Shown piece by piece: positions 1 through 8,149 of a stretch of DNA of 64,000 bases (its first letter is position 1; each line of letters begins with the position of its first letter). The notes beneath the pieces are model-generated. The model worked only from the letters and a program-made list of their open reading frames with translations, was not told the DNA's origin and ran no database searches. Source of the stretch: Pseudarthrobacter oxydans. GTDB taxonomy: Bacteria > Actinomycetota > Actinomycetes > Actinomycetales > Micrococcaceae. Location: positions 992,001-1,056,000 of the forward strand of contig NZ_CP139438.1 in assembly GCF_034258515.1 (NCBI RefSeq), written 5' to 3'. The translations under genes were made by a program, and so were the position numbers.

Positions 1-172
1 CCACCATGAAGGTGGTCACCGGGGCTGCGGCGTGGGTGACAGACCCGGCCGATTTCCGGGCCAGGTCCAGGAGCAGTTCGTGGTCCACTTTCAGGTCCAG
101 GATCTGCAGCGCCTGGGCCAGCCGGTTGCTCCATTGGTCCAGGATCTGCATTTCGTCCTCGTTGGCTGGCAT
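1..172 (-). CDS. DUF6457-type protein, cut by window edge
   Basis: The N-terminal 57 codons of a gene that runs off the left end. The protein opens MPANEDEMQILDQW and continues as an amphipathic helical segment (LDLKVDHELLLDLARKSAG) followed by VTHAAAPVTTF. This pattern matches the small DUF6457 domain of actinobacteria, which is often encoded near, or fused to, molybdopterin-guanine-dinucleotide and formate dehydrogenase genes; that link is family knowledge. The start is supported by AAGGAG five bases upstream. Function is unknown, and the missing C-terminus prevents a firmer call. Confidence 0.6.
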   Translation of the reverse strand, partial: MPANEDEMQILDQWSNRLAQALQILDLKVDHELLLDLARKSAGSVTHAAAPVTTFMV

Positions 173-494
173 GTCCGCTCCTTGGTTTTTCGGTCGCTTG
201 CGATCGTTGGGTCGTCCTCCGTGCCGAGACTACAAGGCTTCGCCGCGGAAGTCATTGGTTCCAGCCGGCGCAACCCCCAATTCATCAACGGGTAGACAGC
301 CGGGCTTACTACCTCTAGATATGACGGCCCACCCGTGCTTAGACTGGGCGCACCCCACCTCGAGGATGCCCTCCGGCAACTGTTTCATGAGCTGCCAGCA
401 GATGCTGGACGGTGCCTGTCCGGCGGGGTGCGCATCACCACTCATGAATCACGGCCGCCCCACCGGGCCATCCGTGGGATAACAGGAGAAAAAG
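173..494. other. intergenic region, no gene seen
   Basis: This 322-base gap separates two divergent genes, the cut DUF6457 gene and formaldehyde dehydrogenase. It must hold both promoters, but I could not pick a convincing -35/-10 pair. Short open frames here overlap one another, lack good ribosome sites and resemble no family I know. The only clear signal is AACAGGAG just before the start at 495. Confidence 0.5.
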
Positions 495-1712
495 ATGACA
501 GGGAACAAAGCCGTTGCCTACAAGGGGCCGGGAAAAGTCGAACTGATTGATATCGACTACCCAACGTTCGAACTCAAGGACGGGCCGGGCGTCAACCCGG
601 CAAACGTCGGGCGCGCCGTCAACCATGGCGTAATCCTCAAGACCGTGGCCACCAATATCTGTGGTTCGGACCAGCACATGGTGCGCGGCCGCACCACGGC
701 ACCGCCGGACCTGGTGCTGGGGCATGAGATCACAGGCGAAGTGGTGGAGGTGGGCCGTGACGTTGAATTCATCAAGGTCGGGGACCTCTGCTCTGTGCCG
801 TTCAACATTGCCTGCGGCCGGTGCCGGAACTGTAAGGAGCGCAAGACGGGCATTTGCCTGAACGTAAACCCGGACCGCCCGGGCAGCGCCTACGGATACG
901 TGGACATGGGCGGCTGGGTGGGCGGCCAGGCCAACTACGTGCTGGTGCCGTACGCCGACTGGAACCTGCTGAAGTTCCCGGACAAGGACCGGGCCATGGA
1001 GAAAATCCTTGACCTGGCCATGCTTTCGGATATCTTCCCCACGGGATTCCACGGCGCCGTGAGTGCCGGTGTGGGGGTTGGTTCCACGGTGTACATTGCG
1101 GGGGCCGGCCCCGTGGGCCTGGCAGCGGCCACCAGCGCGCACCTGCTGGGCGCCGCCGTCGTGATTGTTGGCGACCTGAACGAGGACAGGCTGGCGCGGG
1201 CGCGCAGCTTCGGCTGCGAAACGGTGGACCTCACCAAGGGAGGCCCGGCGGAGCAGATCGAGCAGATCCTTGGCGTGCCGGAAGTGGACTGCGGCGTGGA
1301 CGCGGTGGGCTTCGAGGCGAGGGGCCACGGACACGGCAAGGATGCCGAAGAAGCGCCGGCCACCGTGCTGAACTCGCTGATGGACATCACCGCTGCCGGC
1401 GGTGCGCTGGGCATCCCGGGGCTGTACGTGACGGGTGATCCGGGCGGCATCGACGAGGCAGCCAAGAAGGGTTCCCTCAGCCTGAGCCTGGGTACCGGGT
1501 GGGCCAAGTCGCTGAGCTTCACCACGGGCCAGTGCCCGGTGATGAAGTACAACCGGCAGCTGATGATGGCCATCCTGAACGACAAGGTGAACATCGCCAA
1601 GAACGTGAACGCCAAGGCGATCACGCTTGAGGAGGCGCCGCAGGGCTACGCGGAGTTCGACGCCGGTGCAGCAACCAAGTACGTCCTCAACCCGAACGGC
1701 TACCTGAGTTAA
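495..1712 (+). CDS. fdhA: glutathione-independent formaldehyde dehydrogenase
   Basis: A 405-residue zinc-dependent medium-chain dehydrogenase that oxidises formaldehyde to formate with NAD+ in the cytoplasm, using tightly bound cofactor and no glutathione. Visible features are the catalytic zinc ligands C56 and H77-E78, the structural zinc cluster C107/C110/C113/C121, and a Rossmann motif (AGAGPVG) near residue 200. The opening GNKAVAYKGPGKVE and the long SAYGYVDMGGWVGGQA loop are typical of Pseudomonas-type formaldehyde dehydrogenase rather than ordinary alcohol dehydrogenase. The ribosome site AGGAG lies seven bases before the ATG. The product, formate, could feed the formate dehydrogenase at 49059-53431, but the two are far apart. 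Confidence 0.9.
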   Translation: MTGNKAVAYKGPGKVELIDIDYPTFELKDGPGVNPANVGRAVNHGVILKTVATNICGSDQHMVRGRTTAPPDLVLGHEITGEVVEVGRDVEFIKVGDLCSVPFNIACGRCRNCKERKTGICLNVNPDRPGSAYGYVDMGGWVGGQANYVLVPYADWNLLKFPDKDRAMEKILDLAMLSDIFPTGFHGAVSAGVGVGSTVYIAGAGPVGLAAATSAHLLGAAVVIVGDLNEDRLARARSFGCETVDLTKGGPAEQIEQILGVPEVDCGVDAVGFEARGHGHGKDAEEAPATVLNSLMDITAAGGALGIPGLYVTGDPGGIDEAAKKGSLSLSLGTGWAKSLSFTTGQCPVMKYNRQLMMAILNDKVNIAKNVNAKAITLEEAPQGYAEFDAGAATKYVLNPNGYLS

Positions 1713-1815
1713 CCCGGACTGGCGGACGGTGGGTCCGGGCAAGGGAAGGGTGCGGGAACAAGTGTCCCTCGGCTGTGGTTAGCTGAAGGACACACCGCAC
1801 AGAAGGAGATTCCCC

Positions 1816-2166
1816 TTGAGCGACATCACCGTCCGCCACAACCCCGGCCGCGGGCGCTTCGAAATCCTCGACGCCGGCAACGTGATCGGCAAGGCCGCAT
1901 ACAAGGATTACGACGGCGGCGCCGCGCCGCAGCGGATTTTCTATCACACGGTGATCAACGAGGAGTACGGCGGCCAGGGACTGGCGGGCCAGCTCGCCAC
2001 CGCCGCGCTGGGTGCCACGGTCAGCGCCGGAATGGGCATCGTCCCGGTGTGCCCCTACATCAAGAAATTCCTCGCCAAGCATCCTGACTACGCGGATCAC
2101 ACAGTGCGTGTTGCTCCCGCGCACCTGGAGTTCCTGGACGCCGCATTGGCTGCCCGCACCCGCTGA
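1816..2166 (+). CDS. small GNAT-fold N-acetyltransferase (YidJ/Gcn5-like)
   Basis: A 116-residue protein of the short GNAT subfamily (about 90-110 residues) that acts on unknown acceptors. The acetyl-CoA loop is visible as EEYGGQGLAGQLA, preceded by the strand FYHTVINEEY, and followed by the hallmark PVCPYIKKFLAKHPDY close to the C-terminus. The start is TTG at 1816, chosen because AGAAGGAG sits at the right distance and no other in-frame start fits. It stands alone after fdhA with a gap of about 100 bases. The substrate cannot be told from sequence. Confidence 0.85.
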   Translation: MSDITVRHNPGRGRFEILDAGNVIGKAAYKDYDGGAAPQRIFYHTVINEEYGGQGLAGQLATAALGATVSAGMGIVPVCPYIKKFLAKHPDYADHTVRVAPAHLEFLDAALAARTR

Positions 2167-2338
2167 CGGACATCGCACCTGCGCGGACGCGGGTGCCATG
2201 TCCACAAAGGGGTGCGGGACATGGCGCGCCTGCGGCTTATCAGGCCGCTCCCAACCTTCAATGGTCTAATCAACATCGCATCGCGTGCGCTGGGGCCGCG
2301 TGATGCAGACCGGGTTGTTGAAGGAGACAGGAGCCCCT

Positions 2339-3262
2339 ATGTCGGTGGACCAGAAGAAGTTTTCGTCCGGGCCGGACTCCCGCCCGAGCCGCCGCGGGGC
2401 GGGAAGGCGAAGGCTTGCGGTGCTGTTTTGTGCCGTGGCGCTCGTGATTGCCGCCACCTTTGTCCTGGCCGTCCAGCGTTCGGTGCCGCTTGACGGGTTG
2501 GAGGGATCGGTCCCGGCGGCCGCGCCCGCGGAGCCTGTTGCCGCCGCCCCGGATTCCCTGCAGGACCGCATCGACTCACTCCTGACGGAAAAGGCCGGCT
2601 ACCGGATCGGGGTGGCCCTGGCGGACGTTTCCGGTGGTGCAGCCCTGACCTTCGGGGACCAGGAGGCCTTCAACGCGGCGAGCACGGCAAAGATCATCAC
2701 GGCAGCGGCCTACTACCGCTTGGTGGAAAAGGGCGAGGCGCGCCTCGACGACCCCCTGGGGGACTACGACGCGGCGTTCCAGCTTGAAGCGATGGTGAAC
2801 CAAAGCAACAACGATTCCTGGCTGCTCCTGATGAATGCCGTGGGCTACCCGGAGCTGATCGCCTACGCCGCCTCGATCGGGGTTACTTACGATCCCGAGG
2901 AAAACCTCCTGACTCCTGCCGCGATGGCCAGTGTCCTCAAACAGCTTTACGCCGGGGACCTGCTGAACGCAGAAAATACGGCGGAACTGCTCGGCTATAT
3001 GCAGGACACGAACAACGAGGACCTGATCCCCGCCGGCTCCCAGGCCGGAATCGAGGTGTTCCACAAGTACGGGGAGTTCGACCGGCACCTGCACGATGCC
3101 GCGGTCCTGGATTACCGCGGCTCATCCTTTGCGCTGGTGATCTACACCGAGAATGCGGAAGGAGGGGAAGCTGCCGGACAGGCCGACACCATCCGCGAAC
3201 TGACCGGACTGGTTGAAGAAGCTTTGTTCCCCCCGGTGCAGGCCGGGAACCAGGGCGGATAG
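2339..3262 (+). CDS. membrane-anchored class A beta-lactamase-like serine hydrolase
   Basis: A 307-residue protein with a basic N-terminus, one membrane segment at about residues 26-45, an Ala/Pro linker, and an extracytoplasmic class A beta-lactamase fold. The active-site serine and lysine are in S115-TA-K118, SNN at 156-158 takes the SDN position, and HKYG is the probable counterpart of KTG. The KTG triad is altered (Tyr for Thr) and I see no typical omega-loop ExxLN, so carboxypeptidase or esterase activity is as likely as drug hydrolysis. The start is the ATG at 2339, preceded by AAGGAGACAGGAG; the frame is open further upstream but without a better site. Confidence 0.75.
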   Translation: MSVDQKKFSSGPDSRPSRRGAGRRRLAVLFCAVALVIAATFVLAVQRSVPLDGLEGSVPAAAPAEPVAAAPDSLQDRIDSLLTEKAGYRIGVALADVSGGAALTFGDQEAFNAASTAKIITAAAYYRLVEKGEARLDDPLGDYDAAFQLEAMVNQSNNDSWLLLMNAVGYPELIAYAASIGVTYDPEENLLTPAAMASVLKQLYAGDLLNAENTAELLGYMQDTNNEDLIPAGSQAGIEVFHKYGEFDRHLHDAAVLDYRGSSFALVIYTENAEGGEAAGQADTIRELTGLVEEALFPPVQAGNQGG

Positions 3263-3307
3263 TCCATCAACTCGCGCCGCCGGCACCGTGTGCGCCAGAC
3301 TGTTTCC

Positions 3308-4678
3308 GTGAGCAACAAACCCCGGACTGCCCTGGCCGTCGCCGGCCTCAGCCTGGGCACGGCACTGAACCCCCTCAACTCCTCCATGATCGCCGTTGCC
3401 CTGGTGGTGCTCCGCGCGGACTTCGGGCTCGACGTCGCCGCCGTCACCTGGGTGGTCACGTCCTTCTACCTCGCGTCCGCGGCAGGCCAGCCCGTGATGG
3501 GCAGGCTGGCGGACCGGTTCGGCCCGCGGCGGATGTTCATGCTCGGCATGGCCTTGGTCGCGGTGACGTGTGCGCTGGCGCCGTTTGCCCCGAACTTCGC
3601 CCTGCTCTGCGTGGCCCGTGCGGTGATGGCGCTCGGTACGGCCACCGCGTACCCCAGCGCTGTGGTGATGGTGGGGGCCATTGCGCACCGGGCCAATGTG
3701 GAGCCGGCGCGTCCTCTTGGCCGGCTTCAGATGGTGAACACCTCGGCCGCTGCGGTGGGCCCCGTCGTTGGTGGACTGCTGGTCAGCCTCGTTGGCTGGG
3801 AAGCCCTGTTCCTGCTCAACGTCCCGCTGGCGCTGGCCGCACTGTTGATCGTCCGCCAGGCGGCACCCAGCGACAAGGCCCGGGAGCGCGGCAGCGTCGC
3901 GCAGCTGCTGCGCGACTCGGACATCCCCGGGATCCTGGGATTCGTGGCCGCGCTGCTGCTGGTGATGATGGCCGCACTGAACGTCTTTCCTGCCTACCGC
4001 TGGTGGATGCTGGCCGCCGGAACGCTCATCGCCGCACTGTTCGCCTGGCGCGAGCTGCGCTTCGACCGCCCCTTCCTTGACCTGAGGCTGCTGGGACGCA
4101 ACAAACCCCTGATGCTCATCTACCTGGCCTTCGCGGTGTTCAGCAGCGTGTACTACTTTGTCTTTTTCGGGCTTCCCCAGCTCCTCCAGGAAGCCGGCGG
4201 CTACGATCCCGGCGTCGTGGGCCTCCTGATGCTGCCGCTGGCGGGCCTGTCCGTCCTGGCCACGCCCTGGGCGGTCCGGGCGATGGGAAGGTTCGGCGTG
4301 CGGCGGGTGCTGATTGCCGGCGTCGTCATCCTCACCGTGGCGGCCGCGCTGATGTGGCTGCTGACCGGCACGCTGGTGATTCCGCTGGTGGTGGTGCTGA
4401 CTGCCCTGATGGGCGTCCCGTACGGAACGGTGGGCATCGCCACCAACCAGGGCATGTTCGTTTCCATCGGGCCGCAGGAGCGCGGCGTTGCGGCGGGCAT
4501 CTACCAGACCTGCCGGTATGTGGGCGCCATCACCGCCACCGTGATGATCGGCGTCTTCGCGGGCGGCGGCGTGGACCAGGAAAGCTGGGCCCGGATGGTC
4601 CTCGCGATGCTGGTCCTGTGCGCGGTGACGTTCGGCGTGAGCCTGCTGTGGCGGCGGCGCCCCGCACCCCGCACCTAG
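3308..4678 (+). CDS. MFS drug-type transporter (DHA2-like)
   Basis: A polytopic membrane protein of about 456 residues, almost entirely hydrophobic helices. The motif GRLADRFGPRRMFMLG after the second helix is the major facilitator signature loop, and NPLNSSMIAVAL at the start of helix 1 is usual for multidrug exporters of the DHA2 type. The length suits 14 helices. The GTG at 3308 is chosen; another GTG at 3290 is in frame and neither has a clear ribosome site. The gene lies 45 bases after the serine hydrolase and may be cotranscribed. The substrate is unknown. Confidence 0.8.
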   Translation: MSNKPRTALAVAGLSLGTALNPLNSSMIAVALVVLRADFGLDVAAVTWVVTSFYLASAAGQPVMGRLADRFGPRRMFMLGMALVAVTCALAPFAPNFALLCVARAVMALGTATAYPSAVVMVGAIAHRANVEPARPLGRLQMVNTSAAAVGPVVGGLLVSLVGWEALFLLNVPLALAALLIVRQAAPSDKARERGSVAQLLRDSDIPGILGFVAALLLVMMAALNVFPAYRWWMLAAGTLIAALFAWRELRFDRPFLDLRLLGRNKPLMLIYLAFAVFSSVYYFVFFGLPQLLQEAGGYDPGVVGLLMLPLAGLSVLATPWAVRAMGRFGVRRVLIAGVVILTVAAALMWLLTGTLVIPLVVVLTALMGVPYGTVGIATNQGMFVSIGPQERGVAAGIYQTCRYVGAITATVMIGVFAGGGVDQESWARMVLAMLVLCAVTFGVSLLWRRRPAPRT

Positions 4679-4692
4679 TTGGGGCGGCCGCC

Positions 4693-5445
4693 CTAGGTGT
4701 ACATCAGCGAGCCGGGCGTGGTCAGCTTCTCGCCGGTCTCCAGCCAGGTCTTCAGGCCGGAGAGGATCATCGGCCAGCCGCCGTAGAGCTGCTCGTTGGC
4801 GCCTTCGCGAAGGTCGCTGTGGGTGACGGTCAGGCGGCAGGAATCGCCCACCTGCTCGATGTCCCACGTGACCTTCGAGGTTCCCTCGGCCTTGACGTCC
4901 TCACCCCAGAGGGCACGCATGGTCTGGACCAGCCGGCGGGGCGGGTCCACCTCCAGGTTCTCGCCCTCACCCAGCGGAGCACCCGCCTTGACGTTGTTCA
5001 TCGTGAAGCTGCCGCCAGGGGTCCAGTCCGTTTCGATGGTGTTCCCGAACTGGTACTTGCTGCGGATCTCGCTGTTGGTGATGGCTTCCCAGAGCCGTTC
5101 CGGCGTGGTCTTGATGTAGATTTCGAAGATTTTTTCCATGGGACTTTCCAATCTGGATTTGAGGTCGCTGAGGCCAGCGGCCCATGGTTCTGCATATTTG
5201 CTCACCCAGCGGTCGTGGAGGAGCCGGATGGGCACCGGGTTCAGGAAATGCAGCTTTTCACGCCCCCGACGGCGGGCCACCACCAGTCCGGCTTCCTCCA
5301 GGATCCTGAGGTGCTTGGCGACCCCGAACCGGCTCATGTCGAAGCGTCTTTCGAGGGCGCCGAGGGTCTGCCCGTCCTCGCGGAACAGCTCGTCAAGGAG
5401 CTCCCGCCGGGTGGGGTCTGCGAGTGCCTTGAACACGGCATCCAT
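4693..5445 (-). CDS. ArsR-family HTH fused to SRPBCC/AHSA1 domain
   Basis: A two-domain protein of 250 residues. Residues 1 to about 95 form an ArsR-type winged helix (KALADPTRRELLDELF, then MSRFGVAKHLRILEEAGLV), lacking the cysteines of metal-sensing ArsR proteins. Residues of about 103-240 form an AHSA1/SRPBCC lipid- or ligand-binding cup (IYIKTTPERLWEAIT, WTPGGSF, VTHSDL). Such fusions are common in actinobacteria and usually act as autoregulators that sense a hydrophobic ligand. The ATG at 5445 is preferred over a GTG at 5475 because the promoter and a 12-2-12 palindrome overlap the longer version, and the -10 box ends 7 bases before this ATG, which implies a leaderless message. It ends 15 bases from the convergent MFS gene. 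Confidence 0.85.
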   Translation of the reverse strand: MDAVFKALADPTRRELLDELFREDGQTLGALERRFDMSRFGVAKHLRILEEAGLVVARRRGREKLHFLNPVPIRLLHDRWVSKYAEPWAAGLSDLKSRLESPMEKIFEIYIKTTPERLWEAITNSEIRSKYQFGNTIETDWTPGGSFTMNNVKAGAPLGEGENLEVDPPRRLVQTMRALWGEDVKAEGTSKVTWDIEQVGDSCRLTVTHSDLREGANEQLYGGWPMILSGLKTWLETGEKLTTPGSLMYT

Positions 5446-5452
5446 GGGGACA

Positions 5453-5482
5453 ATGATATGTGACCATTTGGTCACATATCAA
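5453..5482 (-). promoter_or_regulatory. self-overlapping promoter and 12-2-12 ArsR operator
   Basis: Positions 5455-5480 are a perfect inverted repeat with 12-base arms (GATATGTGACCA and its complement) around TT. This is the spacing classically described for SmtB/ArsR operators. On the minus strand a promoter runs through it: TTGATA (5482-5477), an 18-base spacer, TATCAT (5458-5453), then 7 bases to the ATG at 5445. Binding of the ArsR-type product would cover both promoter boxes, giving simple autorepression. Confidence 0.75.
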
Positions 5483-5491
5483 GGGCCTTTC

Positions 5492-6727
5492 CTAGTTCCG
5501 TGCGGCCAGGGTCTGGTCCCGGTCCTGGAAGACATCCTCGCCGGGGCCGGTGAAGGCACGCGAGCGCTGCACGGCCTCGATCGAGCCGGTGAACAGCTGT
5601 GATTCGTGCGGATCCGCGGCCGTCCGGGCGCCGTCCCGGCTGGACGTACCCAGCCCCCGCAATGGCTGCCGGCGGCGGGTGGAGGTGCCGCCGTCGGACG
5701 CTGCCTCGGTCCAGCGCTGCTGGGGGAGCGCTTCCGGATGGCCCTGCTGCAGGAAGGTGACCATGGCCTCGCGGATGAGGCAGCGCAGGTCGAAGAGCGC
5801 GGCGCTGTCCGCGGCGCTGACCAGGATGCGCACCCGGACGAACCCGCCGGTGGCGTCGGTGATCTGCAGGATGCCCACGCGCTCGTCCCACAGGTCCGTG
5901 CCGGCGAGGACGGACCGCAGCTCGGCGCGCATGTCCTCCACGGGGGCGCGCCAGTCGAGGTCGAACTCCACGGTGCCCATCACCTCGGACTGGCGCCGGG
6001 TCCAGTTCTCGAACGGCGTGGTGGTGAAGTAGGTGGACGGGAGGATCAGGCGGCGGTCGTCCCAGATGTGGACCACCACGTAGGTGAGGGTGATTTCCTC
6101 GATCCGGCCCCACTCCTTCTGCACCACCACAACGTCGTCCACGCGGATGGCGTCCGTGAAGGCCAGCTGCATGCCGGCGAAGACGTTCACCAGGGAAGTC
6201 TGCGCTGCGAGGCCGGCGACGATCGAGATGACCCCGGCGGAGGCCAGCAGCCCGGCGCCGAGGGCCTGGATGGCCGGGAACGTGAGCATCACCGAACCGG
6301 CGGCAAGCACCACCACCAGCGCAACACCGATCCGCCGGGCCAGGATCATCTGCGTCCGGAGCCGCCGCGCGCGCCGGTTGTCCGCAACGTCCACGCTGTA
6401 CCGGCCCAGGACCACCGCCTCGATGATCAGCAGTACGGCCACGGCCAGCCAGGCGAGGGAGCCGATGAGGGATATCAGCAGCAGGTGGTCGACGGCGCCG
6501 TGCCAGCTTTCGCCGGCTGCCGTGAGTCCCAGCGCGGTGCGGACGCCGATCAGGCACAGTGCCAGGCGCAGCGGCTGGCGGGCAACCCGGGACGTGGCCT
6601 GCAGTTCCGGACGCTTGCGGTTGAGGCGCAGGACGAGCTTGCGCAGCAGCCAGGACAGGACCAGGCCTGCGGCCACTGCCAGGGTGACGGCAATGAAGGG
6701 CATGGCGGGATTGAGTAGGTCTTGCAT
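5492..6727 (-). CDS. mechanosensitive channel of the MscS family
   Basis: A 411-residue inner-membrane protein with about four or five N-terminal helices before the conserved pore and beta region. The pore helix is visible in QALGAGLLASAGVISIVAGLAAQTSLVNVFAG, near residues 155-185, followed by the beta-domain signature DDVVVVQKEWGRIEEITL and PSTYFTTTPFENWTR. Such channels release solutes on hypo-osmotic shock. The C-terminal tail after residue about 350 is Arg/Gly-rich and not conserved. The ribosome site GAGG lies seven bases before the ATG. It follows the glycerophosphodiesterase gene on the same strand, with an 18-bp terminator hairpin between them. Confidence 0.88.
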   Translation of the reverse strand: MQDLLNPAMPFIAVTLAVAAGLVLSWLLRKLVLRLNRKRPELQATSRVARQPLRLALCLIGVRTALGLTAAGESWHGAVDHLLLISLIGSLAWLAVAVLLIIEAVVLGRYSVDVADNRRARRLRTQMILARRIGVALVVVLAAGSVMLTFPAIQALGAGLLASAGVISIVAGLAAQTSLVNVFAGMQLAFTDAIRVDDVVVVQKEWGRIEEITLTYVVVHIWDDRRLILPSTYFTTTPFENWTRRQSEVMGTVEFDLDWRAPVEDMRAELRSVLAGTDLWDERVGILQITDATGGFVRVRILVSAADSAALFDLRCLIREAMVTFLQQGHPEALPQQRWTEAASDGGTSTRRRQPLRGLGTSSRDGARTAADPHESQLFTGSIEAVQRSRAFTGPGEDVFQDRDQTLAARN

Positions 6728-6795
6728 CCTTTAACCTCTACCAACGTCGGGCCCGGGGCCGAAATCCGCCTCCGCCCCGGCGTGGTGCAAAGGCA

Positions 6796-6843
6796 CGACG
6801 GCGGCTGCCGGACTCCTGCGCGGATGTCCGGCAGCCGCCGTCG
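6796..6843 (-). terminator. strong hairpin after the glycerophosphodiesterase gene
   Basis: Perfect 18-base arms (6796-6813 and 6826-6843) around a 12-base loop. It lies 16 bases past the minus-strand stop at 6859. There is no long T run on either side, so it may be a rho-independent terminator of the U-poor kind common in high-GC bacteria. Confidence 0.65.
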
Positions 6844-6858
6844 GGCATTGTCCGGAAA

Positions 6859-7941
6859 TCAGCCCTGCAGCGAGTAGGCCTTGGGCAGCTTCAGGCCGCG
6901 CTCTTCCATGAGGGTGCGCAGGCGGGTGGGGTAGTCGGTAATGATGCCGTCCACACCCAGGTCCATCAGGCGTTGCATGTCCGCGGTGGTGTTCACGGTC
7001 CAGGGGATCACGGGCAGGCCCAGCCCGTGGGCTTCGGCGATCATCTCAGGGGTGACGGAGCGGAACGCGGGGGAAATGACGTCATACCCCTGGGCGGCTG
7101 CCGCCTTGGCAAGGGAGCCGTCGTAGTCGTCGATGTCGATGCCGCCCAGGTTGGGGCTGGCGCCGGGCTGGCCCACACCCATCCAGGCGTCTCCGCTGGA
7201 GAGCGCCACCAGCGTGAGCTCGGGCGCGATTTCCCGGGTGAGGTTGAGGGAAGACCAGTCAAAGGACTGCAGGGTGGTGCGGTCCGCCATGCCGGAGGCC
7301 TGGATTTCGGCCACCACGGCGCGGGTGAGGGATTCCATGCCGGCGCCGCCGATCTGGCTGCCCTCCACCTTGGTCTCCACGTTCAAGCGGACCTTCTCGG
7401 CGCCCGCGTCACGCACCAGCTGGTAGACGTCCTTGAGCTCGGCGATCCGGTTGCCCTCGATCACATCCTGCTCCGGGTAGCCGGCCAGCTGCGCGTAGCC
7501 GCAGTTCAGCGTCTTGACCTGGGCCAGGGACAGTTCGGCCACGCGGTCGCCCACGTAGGGGAATTCGGGGTCGCCGGCGGTGGCCGGCGCGGTGTCGATG
7601 CATTTGGTGGCCTGGATGGTGTCGTCGTGCCAGACGATCACGTTGCCGTCCTCGGTGAGGTGCGTGTCCAGCTCGAGGGTGGTCACGCCCAGCGCCAGGG
7701 AACTCGTGAACGCGGCCAGAGACTCCTCGGTCCATTCGCCGCGGCCGCCGCGGTGGGACTGCAGGTCGAAGGAGCCGTTGCGTTCGTTTACCTTCGGGGC
7801 CGTTGTTGCCTGCGCCCCTCCGGCAGCGTTCGACGACGGCGTGCCGGCGTCGGTGTCCGGGGCGGCGGCGGCGGGACCTGCCGAAGCGAACGCGGCGGCG
7901 ATGAGGGCGGCGGCTGCCGCGGACGTCAGGACTTTGCGCAT
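6859..7941 (-). CDS. secreted glycerophosphodiester phosphodiesterase
   Basis: A 360-residue exported enzyme that splits glycerophosphodiesters into glycerol 3-phosphate and an alcohol. A Sec signal peptide (MRKVLTSAAAAALIAAAFASAGPAAAA) is followed by the GDPD barrel. Catalytic elements are HRG in LQSHRGGRGEWTEES, the metal-binding ELDTHLTEDGNVIVWHD, the central LNVETK, and the C-terminal PVIPWTVNTTADMQRLMDLGVDGIITDYP. The ribosome site AGGAGG stands nine bases before the ATG. It is probably used to scavenge phosphate and glycerol from phospholipid headgroups or teichoic acids outside the membrane. Confidence 0.92.
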   Translation of the reverse strand: MRKVLTSAAAAALIAAAFASAGPAAAAPDTDAGTPSSNAAGGAQATTAPKVNERNGSFDLQSHRGGRGEWTEESLAAFTSSLALGVTTLELDTHLTEDGNVIVWHDDTIQATKCIDTAPATAGDPEFPYVGDRVAELSLAQVKTLNCGYAQLAGYPEQDVIEGNRIAELKDVYQLVRDAGAEKVRLNVETKVEGSQIGGAGMESLTRAVVAEIQASGMADRTTLQSFDWSSLNLTREIAPELTLVALSSGDAWMGVGQPGASPNLGGIDIDDYDGSLAKAAAAQGYDVISPAFRSVTPEMIAEAHGLGLPVIPWTVNTTADMQRLMDLGVDGIITDYPTRLRTLMEERGLKLPKAYSLQG

Positions 7942-8082
7942 GTGATGGTTCCTCCTGGATGACGGGGCCGGCGTTTCCGCCGGTGACCCGTCAACGCTAG
8001 GAGGGGCAGGTTGCGGTTCGGGTGCGGGGAATTGGAGGGGAGGTTAACGCGGGACGCCGGGCCGGCGCGCTGGGTCCACCCG

Positions 8083-8146
8083 CCATCGATTGCTCCGCAA
8101 ATGTCGTTATGAGCGGTGAAAACGGCCGGTACGGAGCAATCGATGG
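8083..8146. repeat. palindromic element A (15-bp arms, 34-nt loop)
   Basis: Arms 8083-8097 (CCATCGATTGCTCCG) and 8132-8146 are exact complements around a 34-base loop. The element starts 4 bases past the minus-strand stop at 8150, so it can serve as terminator for that MFS gene. Its layout, and parts of its loop read on the minus strand (GCCG, ACCG, CATAACG), resemble the element at 21321-21383, although the arms are unrelated. Confidence 0.6.
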
Positions 8147-8149
8147 GGG

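Noticed and set aside
3122..4867. Minus-strand frame of 581 codons over the MFS gene
   Set aside because: Shadow frame, rich in His/Gln/Arg, no ribosome site; the plus strand shows clear membrane helices.
5446..5475. Ten-codon N-terminal extension of the ArsR fusion from GTG 5475
   Set aside because: It lies inside the promoter/operator palindrome; the ATG at 5445 fits the family start and the -10 spacing.
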